Positions 11,892 to 26,218 of a stretch of DNA of 64,000 nt are shown in pieces. The notes beneath the pieces are model-generated. The model made no database searches, was not told the DNA's origin, and saw only the letters and a list, made by a program, of their open reading frames with translations. Made by a program: the position numbers and the translations under genes. The stretch lies in contig JADILM010000007.1 of NCBI GenBank assembly GCA_016617785.1, forward strand, positions 806,001 to 870,000. Reading direction: 5' to 3'. This DNA comes from Sporobolomyces roseus. Lineage: Eukaryota; Basidiomycota; Microbotryomycetes; Sporidiobolales; Sporidiobolaceae. The first letter of the stretch is position 1, and each line of letters starts with the position of its first letter.

Positions 11892-12372
11892 GACGTCTTG
11901 GTTCATTCAGTAGGGCTCCCTAGGCCTTTGTTTGCTGTTTATAAATTTGGAACGTCGTTCTTTATCGTTTCACTTTCTTCGTTGTCTCGCTTTCGCATTG
12001 CAAACTTTACCAGCTCTCGATTGATACCTTGTCGATGGAAGAGCTACTCGTAGATGCTCTCGAGGCAGCAAAGACTCTCATTATGTGATTTCAGCACTTT
12101 CTTGCGAGAGCGAACTTTTCAACTTCCCCTCCTTGCCTCTCAGCACCTCGCTCGGTTTAACTCGCAACATTGTCAAGACCGTCAGGATTACTTAGAACAA
12201 TCAGACACTCGACTATCCCCTCGACCCACCCTCTCGCGAATCCAAACTCGCCTCATTTTCGCTCCACATCTAAAATCCGAGTTCTTTGTCCCACAACCAC
12301 CTCAATCGGCTCCTCTCTACTCCCAAGTAACTCAACACTATTCTACGCACCCTCCTACGTTCCCTCAGACTC
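11892..12372. other. Intergenic region upstream of the sirtuin gene
   Basis: This 481 bp region holds the 3' flank of BRL1 and the 5' flank of the sirtuin. Reading frames are open in other phases across its right part but match nothing recognisable. I see no further gene. Confidence 0.5.
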
Positions 12373-14173
<1,801 letters not shown>

Positions 14174-14254
14174 CTCTCTTCCCTTAGCTTGTCTCTCTCT
14201 TTGCTAATATTCCTCTCTCGAATTATTCGTTGTTGTAAACACTCTTATTCCCCT

Positions 14255-15331
14255 TCACTGCAGTGGTTTCCTGACTCCCGCGAAATAATTAACCATCTCC
14301 CCCATTCCGGCGTACTCACCCATTCCCAACAACCTCCACCCTCCCTTGATCGGATCATAGATACAACCCCTCGTCTCCATTCCCCACCAACCTTTCTCTT
14401 CGAAAAACTCTTGCAATTCAGAAGGTTTCAAGTACTTGTGATAAGTGTGCGTTTTCGGGGTTACGAGTCGAAGGACAGATTCGGCCATGGTTATAGTGAG
14501 GAATTTTGCGAGGGGTGTTCGGGAGATCGTTGATAAGAGGAGATGTCCACCGGGCTAGAAGAACGAGGGCAAGTTAGTGAGTGAACGATGGGAGGAGAGA
14601 GATGAGGAAGGGAGCGAGGTTACTTTGGTTAGGTTCATGAGGCATTCCAAGAAACCTCGAGGATCTTCAACATGTTCAATCACTTCCATCGCGCACACTA
14701 CATCGAATTGCTTCCCTTCCTGTTCCAAATCTTCCGCTGCACAATGTCGATATTCTAATGAACCTCTTGTTGGGGGTGTTGAGAGAGAGGAGAGAGAGGA
14801 TGGACGAGGGATTTGAGAGTTGATCAAGTTGAGGGAAGGGTCGAGAGTTGCGTGGGTTTGTGCGACGGATACGTTAGATGGTGAAGCATCTATCGCTAGT
14901 GTATTCGCGCCTAATCTGGCAATAGACTGCGCGAACCGCAACTTGACGGATTCAGCGAAAAAACATTCAAAGATCTGTAACAAGGTGACTGAGCGTACCT
15001 CTGCAAAGATTCCCCCTCCGCATCCTACATCGAGTACATCCATCCCTTGCAACCATTTCCCCTTTGGTAACTCGTTTTGCATCAATATTGAATCCCTCAT
15101 GAATTGAATCCTTTTCGGGTTCATTCTGTGCAATAACCCAAACTCTCCAGTTGGATCCCACCAGTGTGCTGAAAGGGAAGAAAAGTGTGCGATCTCTTGT
15201 TGTGATATTGTGTTTGTTGATCGAGAAGGAGATGTAGTTGGAATCGAACAGGAGAATGAACGAGGAGAGGCAGCGAGAATAATTGGGGTCACTCTAGTTC
15301 GAAGTAGTCGTGTACTGGATGATCTGAGCAT
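14255..15331 (-). CDS. COQ3: Ubiquinone biosynthesis O-methyltransferase Coq3, mitochondrial
   Basis: SAM-dependent enzyme that carries out both O-methylations of coenzyme Q synthesis in mitochondria. The first ~35 residues (MLRSSSTRLLRTRVTP..) are rich in Arg and Ser and lack acids, like a mitochondrial presequence. Then come the family start ISQQEIAHFSSLSAHWWDP, the motif I loop VLDVGCGGG, the acidic ribose-binding residue in LAIDASPSN, AMEVIEHVEDPRGF, and the C-terminal HKYLKPSELQEFFEEKGW. The spliced length (about 320 residues) fits. The gene starts only 167 bp from the divergent cytochrome-b5-like gene, so the two share a promoter region, and it converges with the sirtuin. Confidence 0.92.
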
Positions 15332-15498
15332 GGTGTATGATTGCTTTGAGTGAGTGGTAATGGACCAAGAGCGAGAAAGATGATGAAACTCGTTTTTGAT
15401 TGTTACTCTTCACTTGCATCCCTCGATTCAGCTTAGCCAGTCACTCTACAGCTGAAGGAAGATCTCAGTCTCTCTCTATACCCTAAGATCGCCCTCCA

Positions 15499-16573
15499 AT
15501 GTCGAATTCCACACCTCCACTTTCTTCCCCTTCGGCACAGTCTCCATCCCTCTCTGCTCTCCCTCCTCCTATCCCTTCAGTAACTCCCAATCCAATCAAG
15601 AAGGCCAACAAACCTTTCCTAGTACATCAAAACTACAAGAAACGACAAGCTGAACTCGCTTCAAACCCTCCATCTTCTTCTTCGCAACCTTCATTCCTCG
15701 CTACAACTCTCAAAACCCTCCTTCTAACTCTCCTGACTTGCCTCGTGTTGAGTCGTGCAATCACTCAAACCTGGCATTGGGGGATCGAATCAAAATACAC
15801 AAACCCTCAACAAGTCCGTCTCTCTCCCTCTCCCTCTCTCTCTATTATCTCGCACTGACCCTCTCGTTCAGTTGAAAGCTCTCCTCTTTCCTTCCAGTCC
15901 CATCATTCTCACCGAACCTCAATTGGAGTTGTACGACGGTACCAATCCTGATCTCCCATTGTACCTCGCAATTGATGGGGATGTGTTCGATGTGAGTGAT
16001 GGTGGTAGAGGAAGTTATGGACCTGGAGGTGCATATCATATATTTGCGGGAAGGGACGCTGCGAGAGGTAAGCCACTTACTCTTGAAACCTCGAAGAGAG
16101 TGGGAGTACTGATTGAAGAGGAGAAGAGAGAGAGAACAGCTTTCGTTACGGGATGTTTTCAGACTCATTTGACTCATGATTTGAGAGGGTTCACAGAGAA
16201 ACAAATGAGCGTACGTCAGATCGAATATCCCTCTGCTATACTGTCTTTGTCGGACAAGTTGCTGAGGAGATTTGAGCGGTAGACTCTGAATCATTGGAAG
16301 AAATTCTATGAGAATCACGGTCAGTCTCTCTCTCCTGTTCCTCCTCCTCTCTTCTAGTGGTCTCTGACAAATCCTCCTCGCGCCTATGCAGCCAATTATC
16401 GTAAGATTGGAAGAGTGATGCATCCACCGATCGATCCAAACTCTCCAATTCCCCAACCTTGCACCAAAGGAACCGCTCAACCCGACGACTCGAAAGTGAC
16501 TGGAACTGGTACTGGTACTGGGACGAGAAGTGCGATTGCTCCGAAAGCAGAAGCGGAAGCAGAAGTGAATTGA
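15499..16573 (+). CDS. Membrane-anchored cytochrome b5-like heme/steroid-binding protein (MAPR family)
   Basis: The N-terminus is Pro/Ser-rich and is followed by a single membrane helix ([17 protein letters not shown], about residues 75-95). The cytochrome b5-like fold of the MAPR family comes next: [18 protein letters not shown], then [34 protein letters not shown], and [20 protein letters not shown]. The exons join cleanly only if the stretch after GRDAAR is removed as an intron. MAPR proteins bind heme and support P450s or sterol synthesis in the ER. The family is clear but the exact role is not. [10 protein letters not shown] run and an Ala/Glu tail close the protein. It shares a 167 bp divergent promoter with COQ3. 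Confidence 0.82.
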
Positions 16574-16793
16574 GAGGGCGGGAAACGAGATAAGGAATGA
16601 TTTCCAGAAGAAATGAGGAGTGCAGAAGAAAAACGAATAGAGTCACAAAGAGGGGGAAAGAGATTGTTCATAAGGGAGTAGTAGTAAGCTATGTAACCAA
16701 GTAAGGATTTCGACAGCGGGTAAAGAAAAATGAGCGATAAGAGAGAGGGAGAGTGATATGTTAATTCTCGATCTAAGCGACCGATAGTAGGAT

Positions 16794-19700
16794 TCATGGA
16801 ATGTTTGATCTCCTGACCATCAATCCGTTGTCCCCGTTCACTGGCAGAGGCGAGAGAGGTCTCAAACTACCTTCCGATTGGGACTTCTCATGAACGTTCG
16901 AAGATTTCCTACTGACCGATCTACTCTTACTCGGCGTGTTCCCGGGAAGCGCAGAACCTAGTCGGCGAGAGATTGAACCGAGTGTGTTGGAAGATGATTT
17001 CGAGCGGGTTTGGCGAGAGGGTGTCGGGGGAAGAGGAGTGGTTGAGCGGGAAGCGGTTGAGTGGTCGGAATGGTAGGATTGCGAGGAAGAGGTGTGTTGG
17101 TGATGAGAATGAGAGTGAGAGTGGTTGTGGTGTCGACGAGAGAGGCTACCGACTGATGAGAGCAGGAGAGGGATCAGTACAGAGCAGATGAGGAAGTGAG
17201 GTGAGCAGCTTACCATCATGTTTCCCTCCACAACAAGCTCTAACATTCTCCAATCCTTCGTACTCATCATCCTCGTCCCCTCCCAATCCATCAGGGATCT
17301 CATCACGATGCACTACCTCTAACGATTCCTCTCCTCCATAATCCGAGAAAGTTTTCACCGAACTAGGACTCGAGTAACCCATCGTACTTCTCCTCCTCCC
17401 GTACTCTTCCGCCGCCGTTCCTGCCTTCTTTGCTGATTTCGCTCCGAGCGAACTACGAGGTCCTCCCATTCGAGCTCCAGAAGCTTTTGGGGTCAGGCGA
17501 GATTCGGAAGCACTTCCTCCGAGAGAGTAGATCTGTTGTGAGGTAGGAGTTGGGATGGAGAAGAAATCGTGTGCGTCACCGCCGGCGAGGGTGGCGGATC
17601 GTTGACGGTGAGGAGTGGCGGCACCTGAAGCGAGCTTGCGAGAATTTGGAGTTGGGGGAGCACTGGCAGTAGGATCAGGTCGAGCTAGGAGGTAGTTGAT
17701 GGCCTAGAACAGAGAAGGGGACGAGTCAGAAGATGATAGAGAAGAGTAGAAAGAGAGCTCAACTCACAGCGAACCACATATCATGTCGTTCTTTCGTACC
17801 AGCAGTGAATTTCATCTCGCGATCTCGAGTTTGAACGATAATACTGTTCTGGTTGAGTCCAGCAGGGTAAGGGTTGGGATCGAGAACTTGTCGAACACCT
17901 TCGATGAAAGCTAAGATTCGACAGTTCGTTAGTCGAACGGTTCGAGAAAGAGAGAAGCGAATTAGACATACCACTCTTTGCATTCGAGTAAGTCGTGTTC
18001 TGAGCACCCGGATCGGCTGAACTCCAATAGAGAGTCTTCGTGTATGGGTGAACCCAGAAGAATCGTTTGTGACGATTCTCGGACATTCCACCTCCCAACT
18101 TTTTCCTTGTGTACTTGAACATGAACTCTCCAATCATCGTTTGAGTAATCGCATGAATGACGGCGGGATCGGTCGAATCTGCTGGTCCTCGCATGTTCGG
18201 TTGATGTTCAGTCGGTTCGAATCCTCCATCACTCGTCGCTTCCGAAGCCATCGACATTCGTCTCGAAACATCGCTTCGAACGCTGAGTTCTGAGACCGAG
18301 CGTGCAGAAGACGAGTGAGCGTGTCGAGTCGAAGAGCGTCGTTTCGTTTGAGATACTGAAGTGTCCATTGATGCTTGAGGACGCACGTTCTTGAGGTTCG
18401 AGAAGGGACCGGCGAAACGAGAGGATGAAGGAGAAGCGGTGAGACTCGAAGGCTGAGATCGGAGAGTAGTGGCACCAGGAGGAGCGAGGAAGCTTGATCT
18501 GCGAGCGTAATCGTCGTCGAAAGTGGGAGATTGAGCTCTGAAGAGGAGATCTGGAGGAGGAGGGGAAGTGGGTCGAGGTGGAGCGAGAGTCGATTTGTTT
18601 GACATGGTCGACGCTCCACTCTTCCGAGGACTACCAGCTTTGCGAGTTGTCGTCGAGGGAACAGGAGGTGGTGCCATCGTTGCGAAAGATTCTCGAGCTT
18701 TCCCTTTTGTGTCGATGGGTGGGAGTCCAGCTTTGACGGTTCGAGTCGATGCGAAGAGATCGTTCGAAGGAGTAGTTGGGCGAGTGACTGGAGCTCGATC
18801 GTCGAGGAATGCTGATGCTGTAGCAGCAGATTCGTCGAGAGCGTCGGCGTTCGAAGTTGGCGAAGAAGTCGAGGGAGCAGTACTCGGTCGTTCCCGGTAA
18901 ACGATCTTCTCAACGACGACTGGTCGATCGACGTGAACGATCTTGTCAACATAGACTGTCTTGACCTTTTCGATGATCTGAGGTTGCATCTCCTCCGTTT
19001 GTACTTGAAGTTCGGCAGTTTCGGGCTTCTGAGGTTGAACAGCAGCGACGGATGAAGGTCGTCCACCTCGAATCGTTCGCCTGAACTCGTCTCGACCGTC
19101 AGCAAGGACTTCTCGTTCATCCTCCTCTTCGTCACCGTGTCCAGCGGAAGGTGCCGATCGAACAGATACAAAGTCGTGCATCGAAGTCGAGCGAGTGTAG
19201 GTAGTGCTCGCGAAAGACGAGCGAGGTCCGACGGCGGGCGAGACACCTCCACCGAGAGATTCTCTCGCATCCTCGAATTCGCCATCCGTCTCCGTATCGG
19301 TACCGTAAGGAGCTCGATCAGTCATCTCGGACTACGTACGAAGAGAGCGTCAGTCTGGCTGTATCGCAGCAGGAGAGAAAGAGAGACGTACAGCATCAGA
19401 GTCGGAGTGAAGGGAAGCGGGACTTGAACGACCTTGGAGAACGGCGAAGGAAGTGACGGTGTGATCCCTATCTCCGAGTCCGAGTCGGTTGAGAGCAGAG
19501 AGCGAAGGTCGATTGCCAAGAGCGCGGGACTCGATTCGAGCTGCAGCATCGTGAGAGTGAGCGAAAGTCGAAAGATCGGCGGAACCTTGAGAGCGAGGTA
19601 GTTGGTCGGGGAGGGAATCGGTTTGAGTGTCGATGTGAGAGACAGAAGGAGCAGGAGGTGAGAGGTAGATCTCCTTGATGACCTATTCTCGTGAGAGTTG

Positions 19701-22700
19701 GTCAGTATCGAATCGATTTGTGAGAGAAGAGAAAGGAGACTTACCTCGACTTCTCGGATGACTTCAACGGGTACTTCTCGAATCACCTCGACAGGAACCT
19801 CTCGAATCACTTCGACCTCCCGAATCGTCTCGAATGGAACCTCCTTGATGATTTCAACCTCTCGAATGGTCTCGTAAGGTTCCTTGACAATCTTGATCAC
19901 CTCGAATGGTACTTCTTTGATGACCTCCTTGACAACTTCGACCTCCTTGATGACCTCCTTGATGACCTCTACCTCCTTGATAACTTCGAATGGCACTTCT
20001 CGAATAACCTCAACTTCTCTGACGACATCCACCGGTACCTCTCGAATAACTTCCACTTCTTTGGTGACCTCGACAGGAACCTCTTTGATAATCTCCCTGA
20101 TCACTTCGAAAGGAACCTCCTTGACGATTTCCCGAATGACTTCGACTGGAACTTCTTTGACGACTTCTCGAATAGTTTCGACTGGAACCTCCTTGATGAC
20201 TTCTCGAACGCTTTCGACCGGTACATCCCTCATCACCTCTTTGATCACTTCCACCGGTACCTCCTTGATTACCTCGACCGTTCGAACAACATCCACTGGA
20301 ACTTCTCGAATAACCTCGACCTCCTTGATGACCTCGACTTCTCGAATCGTCTCGAACGGAACTTCTTTGATAATCTCCTTGATAACCTCTTTGATCACCT
20401 CCACCTCTTTAATAACTTCAACGGGTACCTCCTTGATAACTTCGACCTCCTTGATGATTTCGACCTCTTTGGTGACCTCGAAAGGTACCTCTTTGATGAC
20501 TTCGAACGGTACTTGAACTTCCTTGATAACTTCTACCTCTCGAATAGTTTCAAACGGTACCTCCTTGATGACCTCCCGAATAGTCTCGAAAGGTACTTCA
20601 CGAATAACTTCGACTTTTCGGATCGTTTCAAAGGGAACCTCTTTGATGATTTCGACTTCTCGGATAGTTTCGTAAGGTTCTTTGACGATCTTGATGACTT
20701 CTACGGGGACCTCCTTGACGATAGTGATGGATTCAGGAATCGGTGCTGGGACGAGAACTTCTCGAATAACTTCCTTCTCGACGATGACGGGTTCAGGAGG
20801 AGCGAAATCGGTCATAGTTGAAGCGTCGGTCCAATCAATCGGGATTGAGGTGTTCTCCTTCTCCTCCTCCGGTCGTTCAGAAACGGAAGCGAATCGTTCA
20901 GCGGCACCGGTGTTCGAACCCTTGACGAGAGAAGCGATCGAGCTGATACTGGCGGGACGACGATGACCTTGTCGAGGAGACATGTCGCCAAGAACGTCGG
21001 CAAGGGAAGAACGACCGTTGAGACCTCCATCCGAAAGGAACGAGTTGTCTTCGGTCGAACGAATGCTCTCAGCGTCGGGAGAACGGGCTCTTTCGAATTG
21101 GTGAGAGAAGATGGGATCGATCGATTCGACGCTGATACGTTTCGAAGAGTTGTTGTTCGGTCGACTGCTCGAGCGCATACTGTCTCCGAGGTCGCGAGTC
21201 GGTGAATCGAAAGTTTGTTCGGCGGCGGAATCGTCACTATCTCGGAAATCGTTATTGTGGTTGAAGAGATTGGTTGGTTGAGGATCTCCAAACGAGTCGA
21301 CTTCCTCCTCCTCCTCTTCATCGAAATCGTCGGCAGCGAAACCTCGAGCGAGTCTCGAAGGAGCTCTTCCGCCTCTCCTCGCAGCTGATCCTCCCCCTCT
21401 TCCACCTCGAGCACTTCCTCTTCCACTCCTCGGCATTGCCAACCCTCTTCGATTAGCCGGAGTACCTCTTCCGATCACATCCTCGTCACTTTCCTCCTCA
21501 TCCTCGTCTTCCCATCCGACTCGACCCGCCTCGACAAGTTGTTTCCTCAATTCCATCTTTGCTTGTTTTTCCCTCGCAAGGTTCGTTCGTAGGGTATTGA
21601 GTTGACGTTGAGCGTGAGCGAGGTTCGTTCGTAGTCCGTCGATTTCGTTGCCAGGAGGGAAACCAGGTCGTTGAATCGGAGAAGCAGCTGGAGAATCGCC
21701 TTCACCGAACAGATCCGCGCCGTGTCCTGCGGCAGAAGGGAATCCTTCTCCAGTCTTGCGTCGTTGAGTGCTCTTGAAGATGTCGTCTTCAGCTTGATCA
21801 CCGAATCCATCTGAATCTTCATCGTCGAATTCGTTTTGACCTGGTCCTCGATAACCTGGAGTTCCAGGTGCAGGAGATCCTCGTCGAATCGCTCGAGCTT
21901 TCGTAGCCAACTCCGACTTGAGTCCTTCGAGGGTTGACTGAAGGTCACTCTTGTCGCGTTGGAGTCCAGCAGTGTTCTTTCGCATGTTGGCCATATCGGT
22001 TTCGTGTTTCGCTTTGAGCGCTTCGACCTGTTGAGCGAGCTTCTCGGATTCGACTCGTTGGGCTTCGAACGCGTCTCGGGTAGAGGCGAGATCTTTCGTG
22101 AACCTTGATCGATCGACTTCGGCTTTTTGAAGTGCGGATTGAGCGGACGATAACGAGTTGCGAAGATCTTGTGAAGCGAGCTCGAGTTCCCAATTGACTT
22201 CCTTGTATCGTTCTGACGTGAGAGATCGAGGGTCAGCGCGGGGATTGGCAGAGAGAAATTGAGCGAAAAAGTTGACTTACCGACACTTTCTTCAACCGTT
22301 TTCCTAGCTTGCATCGCACTCTCGACCTCAATCGCCATCGAATCCTTCTCCTTGATCGAACTCTGCAAGTGTTCATCCTTCTCCTGCAGAAGCGCTTGCA
22401 ACCTCCTCACTTCGATGAGTAGACTCTGTCCGATATCAGTCGCGAGTTCGAGGTCATTGTTTCGGTGCTGAGCGTTGTTTCGAGCTCTTCTCGAAGAAGC
22501 GGGATCCGTGGAATCGGTTGAGTTGGGAACGAGGGAGGAAAGATCAGGCCGTTTGCTGCCGCCAGAAAGGGAGGGAGCTCGTCGTCGAACAGAAGTCGGA
22601 GCAGGTGCGGAAGGGTCTTCGAACGCGCCAGAAGCGTTCGGAGGAGAATCGAATGTCGTAGAAGGGGAAGTGGAGGAGGAATAATCGGGGTCGATGGCGG

Positions 22701-23217
22701 ATTTCGAGAGATCTTCGACGGTCGGAACTCCTCGTTGAGCAGCTTCACCGACGACTTGATACAACCCCGAATTCTGTCCTTCGTATCCAACGAGGTCTTG
22801 TTCGAGTTCCCTCAATTTCTGCCTCGTTTCCTCCCCGATCTCTCGTTCTCCATCACTACTTTCTTCTCCCTCGGCATTCGAAGATCTACTCGGAGTAGAT
22901 TTCGCATATCTGTCTGAAACTTCTGCGATCTCCCGGATTCTCAATTCGAGTTCGTTCTGTTGTTCGAGGAGTGCTTGACCGAGTTGTCCTGCGAGTTGTA
23001 CTTCTTCTGCTTTCGCTCGAAGAAGCGATTCGAGTCGGTTCAAGAGGGCTGAATTCGTGAGGGCGTCATCGGGTTGCGAAGATTGGGTGTTGTGGAGGTT
23101 GTTGGGAGACAATGAAGAGAGTGGTCGTCGAACGCCGGAAGGGTAAGGGTCCTCGTCGAGAAAGGAATGGGTCGACTGAAGAGAAGCAGAGGGAGAAGGA
23201 GGTCGAGGTTGCGCCAT
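16794..23217 (-). CDS. NUM1: Num1/ApsA-type cortical anchor with Mcp5 PH domain and giant EVPxEVIKEV repeat
   Basis: A protein of roughly 2,000 residues, expected at the cell cortex where Num1 tethers mitochondria and dynein to the plasma membrane. Starting at 23217, the N-terminal half is coiled coil with Ser-rich linkers (LLNRLESLLRAKAEEVQLAG, VRRLQALLQEKDEHLQSSI, TNLAREKQAKMELRKQL), typical of the Num1 lipid-binding coiled coil. Acidic and Arg/Gly-rich stretches follow. About residues 785-1135 are a degenerate tandem repeat (separate entry). A short coiled segment VYVDKIVHVDRPVVVEKIV precedes the PH domain. The PH domain (about residues 1615-1735) starts AVIHAITQTMIGEFMFKYTR and includes HKRFFWVHPYTKTLYWSS and IIVQTRDREMKFTAG. 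The Ser/His-rich tail ends NGLMVRRSNIP. Several GTGAGT/GTATGT donors upstream of the ATG suggest leader introns. Confidence 0.88.
19747..20805 (-). repeat. Degenerate tandem repeat encoding ~350 residues of EVPVEVIKEV-like units
   Basis: About thirty to forty short units of the form E-V-P-[FV]-E-[TV]-I-[KR]-E-V alternate with V-E-V-I-[KR]-E-V. Codons vary between units, so this is an old, protein-selected repeat rather than a fresh DNA expansion. A longer module starting IVKEPYETIREVEIIKEVPF occurs near both ends of the tract (about 20660-20690 and 19850-19880), which points to block duplication. The pattern alternates charge and beta-branched residues. Confidence 0.9.
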
Positions 23218-23981
23218 GAGTGGTCGCGTCAGATTATTGTAGGGTCACTCCCTAGTGATGTGGTGTAGTAACGAGCGTGATCCTGATCAGATTGAAACAA
23301 GTTGGGTCAGAGTTGAATGAGGAATGGGCACTGTTTTGATTCGAATTTCAGAGACATACCTGCAAATTGACTGATCCGGCTTTCACTGATATACTATATC
23401 GCTTGTCGTTTATTGATGTACCGTGAGTTCGACCTCGAAAGTGGACAAGAAGCTGAGTGTACGCGGAGTTTGAAACAAGAGGTCAGTCTGGGTCCACTGA
23501 ACTTGAGTTTGCTCGGATGGGAGTACTCACGGGACTATCTCAAGTGCGATCAGAATGTGATGATGATATTCAGAGGGCACAGCGAGGTGTAGAGAGCGAG
23601 TAAGAAGTATTGTTGATTGAGGATGGAAGAAAGGGGAGAGGTCAGTGCAGGCCACTAGAAGGAATACCAAGAGCTTGTCTACTCACCTAGTAGTTGATAG
23701 ATACCTGTGAAGTGATTAGAATGACCTGTAGAGTAGTTGGGAGTTGATGCAGTGAAGTGTTACACTTTGAAACGAATTTCAACATTTCTTCAACGACTTG
23801 ATCATTTCATACTCACAGACCAACACAGGAGACCGCGCAACCACTACTTGAGCACTAAACAAGACTCCTAGAGTGCCGTACAACTCGCCAGACTGCCCTC
23901 TAACCCTCATCGTCGCGTCCGAATCCGATTTCGCTCTTCTCCCTCTCGACCTCTTCAAGGACCTTCAACGATCTCGCTAAG
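23218..23981. other. Divergent promoter region NUM1/PRI1
   Basis: This 764 bp region has no coding gene that I can support. On the minus strand it holds donor-like GTGAGT at about 23525, 23684 and 23813 and GTATGT near 23355, consistent with a spliced 5' leader of NUM1. Confidence 0.45.
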
Positions 23982-26026
23982 ATGGTCAACATGCAGATAG
24001 ATCCAGTAGCTTCAACCTCAGAGGGTCCAGGTACGCGTCATCGTCTCCTTCCCCTCCTTTCACCCGATTCCCACTAAACCTCCTCCTCTCCCCTCCTCCT
24101 AGCTCTCGAGGATCTCTTCTCTGATGAACCCAACAAGCCCCTACTCGGACTACCAAAGATGGGAGACGCAACGGAAGAGACTATGGGAGATCTGAGTAAT
24201 CCAATGGTCATGAAGAATTATTACAACAAGCTGTTACCGTGGAAGGCTATGTTCATTTGGTTGAATCAAGGTCACGGTGAGCTCACAACTCGTCTTATCA
24301 TCGCCACGTCCGAGGAGACTGATGGGAGGATGACGAAGCCCACAGTTCCGACTCGACAATTCACTCATCGAGAATTCGCTTTGACCCTTTCAAACGACGC
24401 TTATTTGCGATATCAATCCTTCAACAACGCCGACGAACTCAAAGCCGAAATGCTCAGGCTGGGTCCATCACGTTTCGAAATTGGTCCTATGTATTCAGGT
24501 CGAGTGAGTACCAAATCTTCAAATTTTCGAAACGCGGGAACTAATCTCGTACGAACGATTGGCAACAGCCAAAAGATCGTAAAGCATTGATGAAGTCTGC
24601 TTTCCGACCCATGACTCGAGAACTCGTGTTCGATATTGATATGACAGATTGTGCGTTTCCCTCTCGCTCCTCAGACTACGCGAGAGTGTACGACTAAGAC
24701 AGTGCAACTCGAACGCAGACGATTCGGTACGAACGTGTTGCAAAGACAAGGCGATGTGTAAACGATGTTGGAGATTCATTACCGTCGCCGTCAAGGTTCT
24801 CGACGAGATCTTACGAGGTATGTTTCGTCTCCCCTCTTCTCCGATATTACTTCTATCGCTGATTCACTTCGTTTCCCTCGCCCCTCACAGCCGATTTCGG
24901 GTTCCAACATATCCTCTGGGTCTATTCTGGACGACGAGGAATTCACGCTTGGATCTCCGACGCCTCGGCTCTCGAACTGACAGACGAACAACGAAGCGCA
25001 ATTGTTCGCTACATCGACGTCATCAAGGGTTACACCACGATGGACAAGAAAGTTCAGCTCTTGAGACCTCTACATCCTGCTCTGAGGTACGCATTCTCGC
25101 GTGTTCGCTCAGTGATCTCGCCCGAGTACTCATTGATGAAGACGGTTCAAATGCGTAGGCGTGCTTACCGGAACCTCAAACCTGCATTCGACGAAGTAGT
25201 GCTGACAGATCAAGATTGTTTCCGAACTGATCCCGCTCAATGGGAGGGTCTCCTCAAGCTTTTACCAGACCGAGGTGAGCAGATGCTGCCTTCTCGAGCT
25301 CTTCTAGATCGTTGAGCTGAGACGGAGTCGTCGTCCACAGACAATTCAAGTCGATTATTGAAAGCGTTCTCTGGGGAGGCTGGTTCGAAGAAATCATCCG
25401 CCGAACGATGGAAAGAAGTAGAACTTGCTCCACCAAAATCCAACGCAAGCGTACGCTTCTCCATTCCCTCTCCGTCTCGCTCGCAGCACGAGCTGATCGA
25501 AGTTTGCTCGTTCGTGTCGAATAGGTTGCGAAGAAACATCAAGAATCTACCCAAGACCTGATCATCCAATACACTTACCCTCGAATCGATACCGAAGTAT
25601 CTCGAAAACTGAACCATTTGCTCAAGGCTCCTTTCTGTGTTCATCCCGGAACGGGTGCGTTTTCCTTCGCTCTTCCTCCCTGAATCCTCACTGACAATCC
25701 TCTTACTTTCCACCACTAGGCAAAGTGTGTGTTCCAATCCTCGCTTCTCAAATCGACGATTTCGATCCGGACACCGTTCCGACCGTTGGAAAACTCTTGC
25801 TCGAACTCGAAATGCTCGCGAGGAGGGGAGACACCTCTGCTGATTGGAGCAAGACAAGTTTGAGACCGTATGTCGAGTTGTTCGAGAGACACGCAGAGAA
25901 TATCGTCAAGGCAAAGACGAGGGAAAAGAAGAGTAAGTTCTCGAAACCGTTCTCGATCACGTTCTCTGTCGCTGACTCGTTTGTAAATCGTCCACAGCTG
26001 CGAATGCACAATCGATGGAATTCTGA
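23982..26026 (+). CDS. PRI1: DNA primase small (catalytic) subunit
   Basis: Catalytic subunit of the polymerase alpha-primase complex that makes RNA primers in the nucleus. Spliced exons give YYNKLLPWKAMFIWLNQG, FTHREFALTLSNDAYLRYQSF and SRFEIGPMYSGRPKDRK. The metal-binding FDIDMTDYD with the two catalytic aspartates follows, then the zinc cluster CC..CKRCW, the nucleotide-binding VYSGRRGIHAWISD, and YPRIDTEVSRKLNHLLKAPFCVHP. It ends ANAQSMEF. All these are hallmarks of eukaryotic PRI1. The start MVNMQIDP is the first ATG. An intron separates the first 16 codons and carries an ACGCGT box right at its donor. The gene converges with the CoA-ligase gene. Confidence 0.95.
24033..24038. promoter_or_regulatory. 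ACGCGT (MluI cell-cycle box) in PRI1 intron 1
   Basis: ACGCGT is the MBF binding core that drives G1/S genes, including DNA replication genes, in yeasts. Here it lies 51 nt after the PRI1 ATG and directly follows the first two bases of the intron donor (GTACGCGT). Its location inside the intron makes the function uncertain. Confidence 0.35.
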
Positions 26027-26218
26027 TCTGTTTGCTGCTCGCCTTTGGACGTTGTTGGGTTGTAAGCGTGACCAATTTGTAGCTTAGCTTTTTCTCTGTA
26101 CTTCGTTTCCCTTTTCTCTGGTCGTTTTTGATAATCGATGACTAGATTACACTCAGACCATACGACATAAAGATACTGATTGCGAACTCCAAGTTGGAGA
26201 GCGAGAGAGCGAGAGAGA

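Noticed and set aside
19884..20516. Open 210-residue plus-strand frame with TSLxTS-type repeats
   Set aside because: It is the antisense of the NUM1 repeat. A periodic coding sequence leaves the opposite strand open, and the product has no other support.
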